NCBI RefSeq assembly: GCF_001436045.1
Contig: NZ_AZER01000003.1
Coordinates: forward strand, 1 to 64,000
Direction of reading: 5' to 3'
DNA from: Limosilactobacillus frumenti DSM 13145
GTDB taxonomy: Bacteria; Bacillota; Bacilli; Lactobacillales; Lactobacillaceae
Length of the DNA: 64,000 bases
Shown: positions 53,563 through 64,000 of the stretch, one piece after another
Layout of the letters: each line of letters opens with the position of its first letter
Position numbering within the stretch: position 1 is the first letter of the stretch
Made by a program: the position numbers and the translations under genes
The notes under the pieces: model-generated
Database searches by the model: none
What the model was told of the DNA's origin: nothing
The model's input: the letters and a program-made list of their open reading frames with translations, nothing else

Positions 53563-54546
53563 ATGAGTAATAATCGTTATTTTGACTCAAACTTAAAGAT
53601 TTTTGCACTGAACTCGAACCGGCCATTAGCTGAAAAAATCGCTGAAGAAGTCGGTGTAGACTTGGGGAAGTTATCCGTTGACCGTTTTAGCGATGGTGAA
53701 ATCCAAATCAACATCGAAGAAAGTGTCCGTGGTGACAATGTATACGTTATTCAATCCACGTCTGCACCAGTCAATGATAATCTGATGGAACTGTTAATTA
53801 TGATTGATGCATTACGACGGGCAAGTGCCAAAACAATTAATGTGGTTATGCCATACTATGGTTATGCTCGCCAAGACCGGAAGGCACGGAGTCGGGAACC
53901 AATCACTGCCAAGTTAGTCGCTAACATGCTTGAAAACTCGGGTGTTGATCGTGTAATTGCCCTTGACCTTCACGCAGCACAGATTCAAGGTTTCTTTGAT
54001 ATCCCCGTCGATCACTTGATGGGTGCCCCATTGCTGGCGGAATATTTCATCAAGGAAGGCGTTGCTCAAGATGCTGTCGTTATTTCACCAGACCACGGTG
54101 GTGTTACGCGGGCCCGGGCATTAGCTGAATTCTTGAAGTCACCAATTGCTATTATTGATAAGCGTCGTCCGCGTGCTAATGTTGCTCAAATTATGAACAT
54201 CATTGGTGATGTTAAGGGGAAGAAATGTATCATGATTGATGACATGATTGATACTGCTGGTACGATTACTCTGGGGGCTCAAGCATTAATTGATGCTGGT
54301 GCCAAAGAAGTTTATGCTTCTTGTACCCATGCCGTTCTATCTGGCCCGGCCATTGAACGGTTAAAGAATTCTCCACTGAAAGAAGTTGTCGTAACTGATT
54401 CCATTCAATTGCCAAAGGAAAAGCAAATCGACAAGATTAAGCAGGTTTCAGTTGCCCCATTAATTGGTGCTGCTATTAAACGGATTAATGAGAATAAGCC
54501 TGTAAGTCCTCTCTTCAAGAAAGTCTTTAAGAGTGCTGAACTGTAA
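53563..54546 (+). CDS. prs: Ribose-phosphate pyrophosphokinase
   Basis: A 327-residue PRPP synthetase. [18 protein letters not shown] and [20 protein letters not shown] form the ATP site. The PRPP loop reads [13 protein letters not shown]. It makes PRPP from ribose-5-phosphate and ATP for nucleotide synthesis. GGAGG precedes the ATG, and a terminator follows. Confidence 0.96.
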   Translation: MSNNRYFDSNLKIFALNSNRPLAEKIAEEVGVDLGKLSVDRFSDGEIQINIEESVRGDNVYVIQSTSAPVNDNLMELLIMIDALRRASAKTINVVMPYYGYARQDRKARSREPITAKLVANMLENSGVDRVIALDLHAAQIQGFFDIPVDHLMGAPLLAEYFIKEGVAQDAVVISPDHGGVTRARALAEFLKSPIAIIDKRRPRANVAQIMNIIGDVKGKKCIMIDDMIDTAGTITLGAQALIDAGAKEVYASCTHAVLSGPAIERLKNSPLKEVVVTDSIQLPKEKQIDKIKQVSVAPLIGAAIKRINENKPVSPLFKKVFKSAEL

Positions 54547-54561
54547 ACTGAACAAATAATT

Positions 54562-54607
54562 AATCAAGGTTGTTCACCCCAAGCTGGTGAACACCTTGAT
54601 TTTGTTT
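54562..54607 (+). terminator. Terminator of prs
   Basis: AATCAAGGT, GTTCACC, GGTGAAC and ACCTTGATT form a long stem, then TTTGTTTT. Confidence 0.88.
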
Positions 54608-54721
54608 TAGAAAAGTCGGTTACCCGTTCAAAAAAGTTAATGAAAGTTTAAGATCTGAACAAAAACTACTGTCTAGTGGTCTGCATGGTATAATATGACT
54701 GTACTTGAAGGAGGAAAAACT

Positions 54722-55348
54722 ATGCAAACAAGTAAGTTCTTCAAACGTATTTCAGTCGGCACCGCTGCTTTAGCGATGGTCCTGGCGTTAGCTGGATGTG
54801 GCAATAGTCAATCATCAGTTAGTTCAACGAAGGCGGTCCGGTCAGCTAACCGGTTAATCCGTAACAATAATTTCCAAGATGCTTATGATAAGCTAAGTCA
54901 AAGCAGTAATCGGACAAATGAAGCTAACAACTTAATGACCGACTTACAAAATTACATCAGTGCTAAGCAAGCTTATGACAACCAAGATTACCAGACAGCT
55001 TCTGCTAAATTGAAAGAACAAAAATCAACGAGTACCGCAATGCGGGATGCTTATTCTGTTCTGCAAGCGAAGATCAATAAGAAGCAGGTTTCCAATAGTA
55101 CAAGCAGCAGTTCTAAGACAGCTGCTAACCAAGCTGCTTCTGACCAAACTAGTGATAGTGTTGTGACTAGCTTTGCTAACAAGATGGGCTTTAGCGGTAG
55201 TAAAGGGTATACCATTACCCCAACTGAAGTTAATGGTCATGTTTACAAGTTCGAAGTTCGACAAAATAACAGTGATCACACCGTGGCAAGCTTGATTGGT
55301 ATCTATCAATACAACAGTCAAACTGGTGCTGTTACCAAGTTAAACTAA
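54722..55348 (+). CDS. Hypothetical lipoprotein
   Basis: A 208-residue secreted lipoprotein with lipobox LALAGC. The N-terminal part is helical and looks like a tetratricopeptide-type pair (ANRLIRNNNFQDAYDKL and AYDNQDYQTASAKL). A Ser/Thr linker (about residues 120-140) leads to a small C-terminal beta-like domain ending GIYQYNSQTGAVTKLN. TATAAT at 54690 and GGAGG precede the gene. Function unknown. Confidence 0.8.
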   Translation: MQTSKFFKRISVGTAALAMVLALAGCGNSQSSVSSTKAVRSANRLIRNNNFQDAYDKLSQSSNRTNEANNLMTDLQNYISAKQAYDNQDYQTASAKLKEQKSTSTAMRDAYSVLQAKINKKQVSNSTSSSSKTAANQAASDQTSDSVVTSFANKMGFSGSKGYTITPTEVNGHVYKFEVRQNNSDHTVASLIGIYQYNSQTGAVTKLN

Positions 55349-55418
55349 GTTGATATATAAAAGGGCGCGTGACAGAAGATATTTATAACTGCGTGTTCAC
55401 GTCCCCGCAAATACAAAA

Positions 55419-55462
55419 AGGGCTCTAGCGTTCGGCTTCTTCCGAACACTAGAGCCTTCTTT
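55419..55462 (+). terminator. Repeat-type terminator of the lipoprotein gene
   Basis: AGGGCTCTAG, GTTCGG, CCGAAC and CTAGAGCCTT form a hairpin, then CTTTATG. It is the third member of the repeat family, preceded at 55367 by the same GCGTGACAGAA word as the copy at 47553. It lies between convergent genes. Confidence 0.85.
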
Positions 55463-55490
55463 ATGTACTGTACTTTTTCATGTGGTTCTT

Positions 55491-56312
55491 CTATTGGAGG
55501 ACGTACTTTGCAATTGCCTTACCCACACCATCACTATTGTTATCGGCGGTGACCACATCGGCGACGGCTAATGTTTCAGGAACCGAGTTACCCATGGCAA
55601 CCCCAATGCCAGCGTATTCAATCATTGAATTGTCGTTTTGGGCATTGCCAAGTGCCATTACTTCGGACTGCTTAATCCCTAGCTTTTCACTGAGGGCTTT
55701 AAGGGTACTGCCCTTGCTGGCCTTTGGATTGATAAATTCAAGATAAAAGTCTTCACTGCGGATAATTGTAAAACGCTTATGGAATGACTCTGGCAGAATA
55801 GCTTGAGCATGGTCCAGTTCATCTTTACTACCCAGCATCATTCCCTTTGCCAACACATATTGATCTTGGGTATGAGCCATTTCGTCAAGGGAACGGACAC
55901 GTACAGGCATGCTGACAAGGTCTGACTCATGGATGGTCCATGAACTAAGGTCACGATTAGTCGTGTAAATATAATCCCGTGATTCAATCTGCGACTTAAG
56001 GTTGTTCTTGGTACAGAATGCTTGCCAGTCAACGTAGTCGGTAAAACTAAAAGTGTAATTGATGATGACATCCTCGTTAGTCGTCTGGGCCAGCGCGCCG
56101 TTAAAACTAATTACGTATTCATCTGCTTGATGGTTCAACCCTAAATCATCAAGGTAGTGATTGACGCCAGTCATTGGACGCCCGGTGCATAAAACGATCT
56201 TAACACCGGCCTGGTGGGCTTTTTCAATTGCTTCCATTGTTGCGGGAGTAATTTGTCGTTGGTCGTTAATGAGGGTGCGATCAATATCGATTGCTACTAA
56301 TTTGATTGCCAT
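55491..56312 (-). CDS. Cof-type HAD phosphatase
   Basis: A 273-residue phosphatase of the YidA/Cof group. The nucleophile Asp is in VAIDIDRTLIND, followed by CTGRPMTGVN, KGSTLKAL and MALGNAQNDNSMIEYAG. It hydrolyses sugar phosphates or similar compounds. The substrate is unknown. It is coupled closely to the HD gene upstream on the minus strand (two bases apart). Confidence 0.92.
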   Translation of the reverse strand: MAIKLVAIDIDRTLINDQRQITPATMEAIEKAHQAGVKIVLCTGRPMTGVNHYLDDLGLNHQADEYVISFNGALAQTTNEDVIINYTFSFTDYVDWQAFCTKNNLKSQIESRDYIYTTNRDLSSWTIHESDLVSMPVRVRSLDEMAHTQDQYVLAKGMMLGSKDELDHAQAILPESFHKRFTIIRSEDFYLEFINPKASKGSTLKALSEKLGIKQSEVMALGNAQNDNSMIEYAGIGVAMGNSVPETLAVADVVTADNNSDGVGKAIAKYVLQ

Positions 56313-56314
56313 AA

Positions 56315-57679
56315 TTAATTATTCTCCTTTGGATCGATTAATTCATTGTTCTTAATGTATGACTGGAATTCTGTATAGATAGGTTCAAAGATTTCAATAT
56401 TTTCATGCTTAGCAAGCATTTCCTTAGGGAAGAAGAACCGTTGATCACCGGCCTCTTTACCAGAGACGCTCGCCACGAGAGTACTAATTTGTGACAGTTC
56501 AATGAGACTACCGTCTGGTTGAATCAACTCAATCTGGGTTTGCGGGTTGGATGTTTGGGGATGGTAGGTATCATATGGCAACTTAAAACTGTCATTGACG
56601 GCCGTATAGTAATCACTGTTGTAGCCCACCGTCTGAATTAATTTAGTGAGTTTTGGAATAAACTTAGCAGAGCTTTTATTATAGAGGGCGGACTTAAATG
56701 GTCGCCGGTTCAGAAAACGTTGGGCCAAGTCGCTTAAAATCTTATCCTGGGAATGTGTCCAGTGATTGAAGTAAGTGGTCAGCACACCATCATCTAATGA
56801 TAAATAGTCGTCCAGAGTGAAATGATTGTTAAAAAAGGGCATCAACATGTAGGGTGTGAAATCTGGTTGAAAGTCACTCGGGTGTTGATAAATATATTTG
56901 GCCCGTTTGAGTAAGTGGTCAAGGATTACTTCCATGGACCGGGAAACGGGGTGAAAATAAATTTGCAGGTACATTTGGAGACGACTGATGATGTAGTCTT
57001 CGACTGCGTGCATTCCCGAAATGTCAAACGCGATTCCAGATTTAATTGGTCGCATCATGAGTAGGACCCGGTCCAGGTCAAACTTCCCATAATTAGTGCC
57101 GGTATAGTAAGAATCCCGTTGTAAGTAATCCATCCGGTCGGCATCAACCTGACTAGAGATCATTTGGACAACCTGCGGATTTTGGTAAGTATGATCAATA
57201 ACACTAGCAACCTGTTCAGGAAAGATGGGGGAGACCCGTTTTAAGATGCGATTGACGTTGGTCCCCGGGTTAGTGATTAATTCCCGGGTAATTTTTTCAT
57301 GATCAGTATTAAAAATGTGCTCGAAGGTATGGGAGTATGGTCCATGGCCCAAGTCATGCAGTAGAGCTGCACAGAGCGCGACCGGCCGCTCGCGGTCATC
57401 CCAAAGACCATCGCCCGACTGCAAAGAAGGGTAGTTCCTTTGGAATCGATTGCACATCCGCCGGGTGATTTCGTAAACTCCAAGACAGTGGCCAAAACGG
57501 GAGTGTTCAGCACCGTGAAAAGTGAGCGAAGTGGTCCCTAATTGTTTGATTCGCCGGAGTCTTTGAAATTCAGGGGTATTAATTAGGTCGAGGATGATTT
57601 GGTTATCGACGATGATTTGACCATGGATCGGGTCACGAAAAACCTTATCCTTTGGTAATTGTTCATCAGTGAAACTCAC
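56315..57679 (-). CDS. HD-domain phosphohydrolase (YwfO-like)
   Basis: A 454-residue HD hydrolase. The metal site is in HSRFGHCLGVYE and ALLHDLGHGPYSHTFEHIF, with a later Asp in SSQVDADRMDYLQRDS. It resembles SAMHD1-like dNTPases and YwfO of Firmicutes. Substrate not known. It lies between the phosphatase and LipL genes in a minus-strand run. Confidence 0.9.
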   Translation of the reverse strand: MSFTDEQLPKDKVFRDPIHGQIIVDNQIILDLINTPEFQRLRRIKQLGTTSLTFHGAEHSRFGHCLGVYEITRRMCNRFQRNYPSLQSGDGLWDDRERPVALCAALLHDLGHGPYSHTFEHIFNTDHEKITRELITNPGTNVNRILKRVSPIFPEQVASVIDHTYQNPQVVQMISSQVDADRMDYLQRDSYYTGTNYGKFDLDRVLLMMRPIKSGIAFDISGMHAVEDYIISRLQMYLQIYFHPVSRSMEVILDHLLKRAKYIYQHPSDFQPDFTPYMLMPFFNNHFTLDDYLSLDDGVLTTYFNHWTHSQDKILSDLAQRFLNRRPFKSALYNKSSAKFIPKLTKLIQTVGYNSDYYTAVNDSFKLPYDTYHPQTSNPQTQIELIQPDGSLIELSQISTLVASVSGKEAGDQRFFFPKEMLAKHENIEIFEPIYTEFQSYIKNNELIDPKENN

Positions 57680-57693
57680 TAGATGTTACCTCC

Positions 57694-58506
57694 TTAGTTA
57701 ATTCGTTCTTGCAATCGCTGCATGTAAGTAACCTGCTTGGCCAGTGATTCAATAAATGGGGCCGACCACAGTAATTGATTAATGTCTGCCTCCTGGTTCG
57801 TGAATACAGAAGATAACCGGATCTCAGCATCCTGCATAGTTAATGGTTGGTGGAGCAATTCTTCAACGGTTGTCATGGCAGTCGGCCAAACATCGGGGAA
57901 GTTCCACTTGTTCTCTTCATTTTGGAGACCATGACTATAAAAGTCGCGAACCAGTTCACCACGGCTGGTTTGATTGCCACAGACACTCAAGTAGAGCATA
58001 ACGACTGCTCCATTCTTGTTCCGTCGTTGGGCCATTCCACCGATCTTTTGGCCGTTAACACTAATATCAAAGGTTCCCGGACAATAAGAGTGGGTGATCT
58101 CACCAGTTTCGATTGTCAACTCTGGGAAAGCTTTGCTAATGATATTGGTCATTACTTGATAGGCTTCATCAATTTGCAATTCTTTACCGACCAGGTGCCA
58201 TGGTAAGAAAATGGAAAAATTGAGGACACCAGCATCGCTGACTACGGCCAGACCACCAGAATTACGCATGAAGTAGTTGAAGTGATGATGCTTGAGATAC
58301 GTCAGTGCATTTGATAGGTGTGGCAGACGTTGGTCTTTGAGACCTAAGATAACGGTATCAGTTAACGACCAAAAGTGGATGAGGTTAACGTTCAGATCAT
58401 CACTATGGTCCAAAAGGGCATTAGTATAAACAAAAGATGACAAGTTATTATCGACCATTAATGGCTGCCGAAAAATCGCTGTTGGTTGGTTAAATAATGA
58501 ATTCAT
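57694..58506 (-). CDS. lipL: LipL-like octanoyl/lipoyl amidotransferase
   Basis: A 270-residue enzyme of the biotin/lipoate ligase fold. RNSGGLAVVSDAGVLNFSIF and YCPGTFDISVNGQKIGGMAQ match LipL of Bacillus, in which the Cys of YCPG is the catalytic thiol that moves octanoate from GcvH to E2 subunits. The start at 58506 was chosen over an upstream ATG because of the fit to the family. Its GcvH partner is not in the window. Confidence 0.87.
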   Translation of the reverse strand: MNSLFNQPTAIFRQPLMVDNNLSSFVYTNALLDHSDDLNVNLIHFWSLTDTVILGLKDQRLPHLSNALTYLKHHHFNYFMRNSGGLAVVSDAGVLNFSIFLPWHLVGKELQIDEAYQVMTNIISKAFPELTIETGEITHSYCPGTFDISVNGQKIGGMAQRRNKNGAVVMLYLSVCGNQTSRGELVRDFYSHGLQNEENKWNFPDVWPTAMTTVEELLHQPLTMQDAEIRLSSVFTNQEADINQLLWSAPFIESLAKQVTYMQRLQERIN

Positions 58507-58622
58507 GATAAACTTCTTTTCTCTGGTGTTTTTGGTTGACAAATAAACACTTTCATTATACTAAAGAAAGCGTAACATTAACATTTTCAACAACACGAAA
58601 TTTATTTAGAGGGAGATTGACA

Positions 58623-59048
58623 ATGGTAAAAAAAGCAACCCCGGTTCATGTTGAGTTAACAACGGTGATGGAGCAAGATGGCCAGCAGGAACGGTTTCAT
58701 TTTACTGAAGACGGCCAATTTGTGAATTTGAATGGGAAATACTACCTTCGTTATCACGAACACCAACAGGGGCAGACAACGCCAGTTCAATTTCGTTTGA
58801 ATAATGATGAACTTCATTTACGGCGTAGTGGTATTAGGGAGACAGTATTTACCTTCTTAAATCGACAGACGACAAAGGCACGTTACCAAACGGAATACGG
58901 CATAATTGACTTAGAAGTAACTACCAATCGGCTCTTGGTTGATTTTGACCCCATAGCGGCTCGCGGGAACGTTGACTTGGAGTACCAGTTAGTTTCTGGC
59001 AATCAACTAGTAGGAACTTACCAACTGCAATTGCAATTTAGTCGCTAG
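58623..59048 (+). CDS. YwiB-type DUF1934 protein
   Basis: A 141-residue protein of the calycin-like DUF1934 family: VHVELTTVMEQDGQ, TPVQFRLNNDELHLRRSG and GIIDLEVTTNRLLVDFD. No known function. It precedes rpoE, as in many lactobacilli. GGAG precedes the ATG at 58623. An upstream frame start is rejected for lack of a site. Confidence 0.85.
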   Translation: MVKKATPVHVELTTVMEQDGQQERFHFTEDGQFVNLNGKYYLRYHEHQQGQTTPVQFRLNNDELHLRRSGIRETVFTFLNRQTTKARYQTEYGIIDLEVTTNRLLVDFDPIAARGNVDLEYQLVSGNQLVGTYQLQLQFSR

Positions 59049-59094
59049 CATTGTAGAATGTAGGATAGACTTTTTTGAAGGGATGTGCACCAAT

Positions 59095-59643
59095 TTGGAT
59101 TTAAAGATTTTTGACGGCCAAGACAAATCAGAACTTTCAATGATCGAAGTTGCTCACGCTATTCTTGCACACCATGGTGAGGCAATGGCATTTGTTGATT
59201 TAACCAATGAGGTTCAGCAATACTTAGGTAAGAGCGATGAAGAGATTCGGGAGCGACTTTCGCAGTTCTATACTGATTTGAATATCGATGGCAGTTTTAT
59301 CTCCTTAGGTGACAATACCTGGGGCTTGCGTGCATGGTACCCATACGAATCAATTGATGAAGCCACTGTTGGTGAAAGTGATGACGATGAAGAGGATGAT
59401 CGTCCAACTAAGAAGCGTCGTAAGGTTAATGCCTTCTTAGCCGACTCTGACAACGATGATGATGTGATTGATTATGATAACGATGATCCAGAAGATGAAG
59501 ATCTGGATGACAATGACGACGAAGATAATGATGACTATGATGATGACGACGATGATGATTACGCTGATGACGGTCTAGATGACGGCATTGAAGGCCAATT
59601 ATCTGAATTGCATGATGATAGTGACGACGATGATGATGAATAA
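59095..59643 (+). CDS. rpoE: RNA polymerase delta subunit
   Basis: A 182-residue protein. The folded N-terminal HARE domain is read as SELSMIEVAHAILAHHG and GDNTWGLRAWYP, and the C-terminal half is an acidic Asp/Glu tail (from about residue 100). The TTG at 59095 gives the family's usual MDLKIF start; an ATG 12 bases upstream sits too close to the GAAGGG site. Delta helps RNA polymerase release nucleic acids. Confidence 0.93.
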   Translation: MDLKIFDGQDKSELSMIEVAHAILAHHGEAMAFVDLTNEVQQYLGKSDEEIRERLSQFYTDLNIDGSFISLGDNTWGLRAWYPYESIDEATVGESDDDEEDDRPTKKRRKVNAFLADSDNDDDVIDYDNDDPEDEDLDDNDDEDNDDYDDDDDDDYADDGLDDGIEGQLSELHDDSDDDDDE

Positions 59644-59655
59644 TCATTTTTTTGC

Positions 59656-61413
<1,758 letters not shown>

Positions 61414-61461
61414 TCAGAATAACAGTTGATTGATTTCGTTAATAAGATCACAATATAACGG

Positions 61462-61503
61462 GCAAAGTGTCGTCAAACGCTTGGCCCGTTAGTTATTTGC
61501 CGC
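61462..61503 (+). terminator. Terminator of pyrG
   Basis: Imperfect stem AACGGGC with GCCCGTT around the GTCGTCAAAC loop, then AGTTATTTG. Moderate strength. Confidence 0.6.
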
Positions 61504-61667
61504 TTCCCTTCAAAAATCATTAAGATTGATCATAAAAGGTTGTTTTTTGTTAAATAATTAATTATTATTACAATTGATTGTTCAAATAAGGAGCAATATT
61601 AACTAATAAAATTAATTAAATCTAATAAAAATCTTAATAAATACTAATTTTAAGTGAGGAAACGAAA

Positions 61668-62945
61668 ATGAAACGAATGATCATTCAGGGAGGACACCGC
61701 CTTTCCGGAGAAGTGACAATCGGTGGCGCTAAGAATAGTACCGTTGCTTTAATTCCGGCCGCCATTCTAGCTGATACGCCAGTGCAGTTTGATACGGTCC
61801 CCGATATTTTAGATGTTCACAATTTGATGATCATTTTGAAATCGATGAATGTAAAGTCATCATTCACTCATGGGGTGTTGGATATTGATCCAACGCAAAT
61901 TGTTGAAGCAGAATTGCCAAGCAAGGCCATTAAGAGTCTGCGAGCTTCTTACTACTTCATGGGTGCTTTATTGGGCCGCTTTCACCGTGCAACGTTAACT
62001 TTCCCTGGTGGTGACAATATTGGTCCACGGCCAATTGATCAACATTTGAAAGCCTTTAAAGCATTGGGTGCTTCTGTTTCAGAGAATAATGGAACTGTTC
62101 ACTTGGATGCCCCGAATGGCTTACATGGGACTCGGATCTTTTTAGATATGGTCTCTGTTGGGGCAACGATCAACAGTATCTTAGCTGCTGTTCGTGCAGA
62201 AGGGACAACGATCATTGAAAATGCTGCTAAGGAACCCGAAATTATTGACTTAGCAACCTTCTTGAACAACATGGGAGCAAAGATTCGTGGTGCGGGGACT
62301 GATACCATTCGGATTACCGGTGTTAGCACCCTGCAATCAATGAACACCCATACCATTATTGCAGATCGAATTGAATCTGGAACCTATCTTTCCCTGGCTG
62401 CGGCCATGGGTGATGGTATTATGGTTCACAACATCATTCCGGAACACTTGGAATCCTTCACTAGTAAGCTAATTGAAATGGGTGTTAACCTGCAAATAGA
62501 TAGTGATAAGATTTACGTGCCGAAATCGGAACATTTGAAAGCAATCAATGTGAAGACGATGCCATTCCCAGGATTCGCCACCGACTTGCAACAACCACTG
62601 ACTCCCTTGATGTCCTTAGCAGAAGGGGACAGTACCATTGTTGATACGATTTATCCTAAGCGGGTTAAGCACATTCCAGAATTGCAAAAGATGGGCATGA
62701 ACATTGAAGCCCATGATGGGATGATTATTGTTCGTCATACCGACCATCTCCACGGAGCAACTGTTTCTGCTGGTGAGATTCGTGCCGGAGCAGCATTAAC
62801 AATTGCTGGTTTAATGGCAGATGGCAAGACGGTTATTAACAACGCGGGTAATATTTTACGGGGCTATGACCGGATTGTCTGGAAGCTGAACCGGTTAGGG
62901 GCCAATGTTTCGATTGAGGACGATTCTTCCGTCACGGTTGGATAA
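61668..62945 (+). CDS. murA: MurA paralogue (UDP-GlcNAc enolpyruvyl transferase) with Asp for the catalytic Cys
   Basis: A 425-residue EPSP-synthase-fold enzyme of the first committed peptidoglycan step. [16 protein letters not shown] carries the conserved Lys-Asn pair, and AARGF-type [15 protein letters not shown] is the loop. Where E. coli has Cys115 the codon 62013-62015 is GAC, so Asp116. That change is known to make MurA insensitive to fosfomycin while keeping activity in some bacteria. Downstream of pyrG and before rpmE2, an order seen in lactobacilli. A second paralogue may exist elsewhere in the genome. Confidence 0.93.
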   Translation: MKRMIIQGGHRLSGEVTIGGAKNSTVALIPAAILADTPVQFDTVPDILDVHNLMIILKSMNVKSSFTHGVLDIDPTQIVEAELPSKAIKSLRASYYFMGALLGRFHRATLTFPGGDNIGPRPIDQHLKAFKALGASVSENNGTVHLDAPNGLHGTRIFLDMVSVGATINSILAAVRAEGTTIIENAAKEPEIIDLATFLNNMGAKIRGAGTDTIRITGVSTLQSMNTHTIIADRIESGTYLSLAAAMGDGIMVHNIIPEHLESFTSKLIEMGVNLQIDSDKIYVPKSEHLKAINVKTMPFPGFATDLQQPLTPLMSLAEGDSTIVDTIYPKRVKHIPELQKMGMNIEAHDGMIIVRHTDHLHGATVSAGEIRAGAALTIAGLMADGKTVINNAGNILRGYDRIVWKLNRLGANVSIEDDSSVTVG

Positions 62946-63037
62946 GTTCTTGCATCCGTTAAAAAATCGTGTTATCCTGTTAAAGTTGATTATCTATGTT
63001 TCAGGCAATGATTCATGGCAAAAGGAGCGTATAAATT

Positions 63038-63283
63038 ATGAAAAAAGGAATTCATCCAGATTATCATCCAGTAGTATTTCAAGATGCTTCTACTGGTTAC
63101 AAGTTTCTCTCAGGTTCCACTGTAAATTCCAGTGAAACTATCAAGTGGGAAGACGGTAACGAATACCCATTAGTTCGGGTGGAAGTTACTTCTGATTCAC
63201 ACCCATTCTACACTGGTAAGCAAAAGTTTACTCAAGCAGATGGTGCGGTGGACAAGTTCAACAAGAAGTACGGTCTCAAGTAA
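63038..63283 (+). CDS. rpmE2: 50S ribosomal protein L31, type B
   Basis: An 81-residue L31 of the cysteine-free (C-) type: [40 protein letters not shown], then [16 protein letters not shown]. Lacks the zinc-binding CxxC motif. C- paralogues are usually expressed in zinc starvation. No Zur box is seen just upstream here. AAAGGAG precedes the ATG. Confidence 0.95.
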   Translation: MKKGIHPDYHPVVFQDASTGYKFLSGSTVNSSETIKWEDGNEYPLVRVEVTSDSHPFYTGKQKFTQADGAVDKFNKKYGLK

Positions 63284-63299
63284 GACTGACTTTAATTTA

Positions 63300-63335
63300 C
63301 AGACGAGATTGGGACGACCAATCTCGTCTTTTTTA
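63300..63335 (+). terminator. Terminator of rpmE2
   Basis: AGACGAGATTGG and CCAATCTCGTCT form a perfect 12-base stem around GACGA, then TTTTTT. Confidence 0.92.
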
Positions 63336-63364
63336 TTATTTAAAGATAAATTGGCGGTGTTTTT

Positions 63365-64000
63365 ATGAAACGACGAGGTTATCAGTTCCTGCAGTGGCTA
63401 ACTCATAGTTCATTCATTTCTATTGTTCATGACACTTTGTTAGCATTGTTTCCATTTGCATTAGTAGGTTCGATCGCGCAAATGATCCTTAAAACCATGT
63501 TTTCAGAAGATGGCTTTTTTGCCAATATCTTCTATTTTAGCGAGTGGATGCCTGATTGGATATTTAAAGCGTGTCAAGCAGCGTTGTTTGCAATTAATCA
63601 GGTGACATTAAGTCTTTTTGGCTTGTTAGTAGTTTATGAAGCCGCTAAATACACTGCCCGGTTGTACCATCGCGATGCGCAAACGGCTGGTATGACTGGA
63701 ATTATTGCCTTACTACTAGTGGCATTTCGTTATGATAAATTTTCAATGGTAAAGGGAATTAGTAATTTCAATTGGAAACTATTAGGCAGTCAAAGTGTTT
63801 TACTTGCCTTTGTCATCGGTTATGGAGTTGGTCAGTTGTACCGCTGGTTGGCAAAGGAACGAAATTATTCAGATAATCACACCTTTATTTCCATTTATGA
63901 TCGTTCATTATTGGCAATTTGGCCAGTGATCATTGCGGTGGTATCTGCTGTCGTCATTTCCTTCTTACTGAACTTTAGCGTTCTCAATGCTTGGTTGCGC
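63365..64000 (+). CDS. PTS IIC-like membrane protein, cut by the window end
   Basis: The first 212 codons of a longer gene. Several hydrophobic segments are seen: DTLLALFPFALVGSIAQMIL, TLSLFGLLVVYEAAKYTARL, TGIIALLLVAFRYD, SVLLAFVIGYGVGQLYRWLA and LLAIWPVIIAVVSAVVISFL. LLALFPFALVGSI resembles the first conserved region of lactose/cellobiose-type PTS EIIC proteins. The ATG follows a weak GGCGGTG site. Sugar specificity and the rest of the protein are outside the window. Confidence 0.65.
   Translation, partial: MKRRGYQFLQWLTHSSFISIVHDTLLALFPFALVGSIAQMILKTMFSEDGFFANIFYFSEWMPDWIFKACQAALFAINQVTLSLFGLLVVYEAAKYTARLYHRDAQTAGMTGIIALLLVAFRYDKFSMVKGISNFNWKLLGSQSVLLAFVIGYGVGQLYRWLAKERNYSDNHTFISIYDRSLLAIWPVIIAVVSAVVISFLLNFSVLNAWLR

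Noticed and set aside
59426-59647. Histidine-rich protein on the minus strand
   Set aside because: It is the complement of the GAT/GAC-rich acidic tail of rpoE, so the His-rich composition is an artefact.
63000-63037. Zur box before rpmE2
   Set aside because: No TAATNATTA-type palindrome is present, although cysteine-free L31 genes are often zinc-regulated elsewhere.

Overview
This window looks like a chromosomal segment of a heterofermentative lactobacillus, most likely Limosilactobacillus or a close relative. Supporting signs are moderate GC, AGGAGG-type ribosome binding sites, an adjacent mannitol 2-dehydrogenase and fructokinase, two isoleucine-2-epimerase-like enzymes, a LacS/alpha-galactosidase pair, a degradative-type HMG-CoA reductase, and the rpoE-pyrG-murA-rpmE2 and metG-tatD-rnmV-rsmA-veg-ispE-purR-glmU-prs gene orders. 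All calls come from reading the sequence and from recalled family features; no search was run.

Layout. 1-2.8 kb: fructose/mannitol operon (fructokinase, VOC protein, mannitol dehydrogenase, SemiSWEET). 2.9-6.5 kb: MFS exporter, PPK2 kinase, GNAT, endonuclease III. 6.6-7.03 kb: a gene-poor locus with a tiny hydrophobic reading frame on the minus strand and a structured, terminator-ended sequence on the plus strand. 7.1-11.4 kb: amino-acid permease and two tandem racemase/aminotransferase paralogues. 11.4-15.8 kb: accessory stretch with a small membrane protein, a MarR-controlled drug exporter, tRNA-Thr, a holin-like type I toxin locus between diverged direct repeats, and a decaying EamA transporter. 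15.8-27.6 kb: housekeeping and stress genes (TVP38, small alarmone synthetase, two-component system, DegV, DUF1836, SOS-controlled Y-family polymerase, ClC, antiporter, HelD, Ndk). 27.8-33.2 kb: raffinose/melibiose locus (AraC regulator, LacS-type permease, alpha-galactosidase). 33.2-35.9 kb: noncoding stretch, lipoprotein, orphan DNA methyltransferase. 35.9-41.6 kb: T-box/trpS and the overlapping ppx-mvaA-metallopeptidase-like-sirtuin cluster. 41.9-55.3 kb: DUF72, metG to ispE, a zinc/manganese ABC transporter with a Zur-like operator, purR-glmU-prs, a lipoprotein. 55.5-64 kb: Cof phosphatase, HD hydrolase, LipL, YwiB, rpoE, pyrG, a MurA paralogue, L31 type B, and the start of a PTS IIC-like membrane protein.

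How the parts work together. The first operon can import fructose (possibly through the SemiSWEET), phosphorylate it, and reduce it to mannitol to reoxidise NADH. The raffinose locus imports and cleaves alpha-galactosides. The permease-racemase cluster may supply D-amino acids. Purine control links purR and prs through matching PurBox-like motifs, and pyrG carries what looks like a CTP-sensing attenuator.

The most notable points are the MurA paralogue with Asp in place of the catalytic Cys; the orphan IspE that has lost the DGYH histidine in a mevalonate-pathway organism; the sirtuin with half a zinc site; the metal-transporter ATPase whose best start codon reads ATC; the structured locus at 6.67-7.02 kb; and the toxin locus between direct repeats. 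None clearly amounts to a new multi-gene system. The 6.7-7.0 kb locus is the best candidate for something undescribed.
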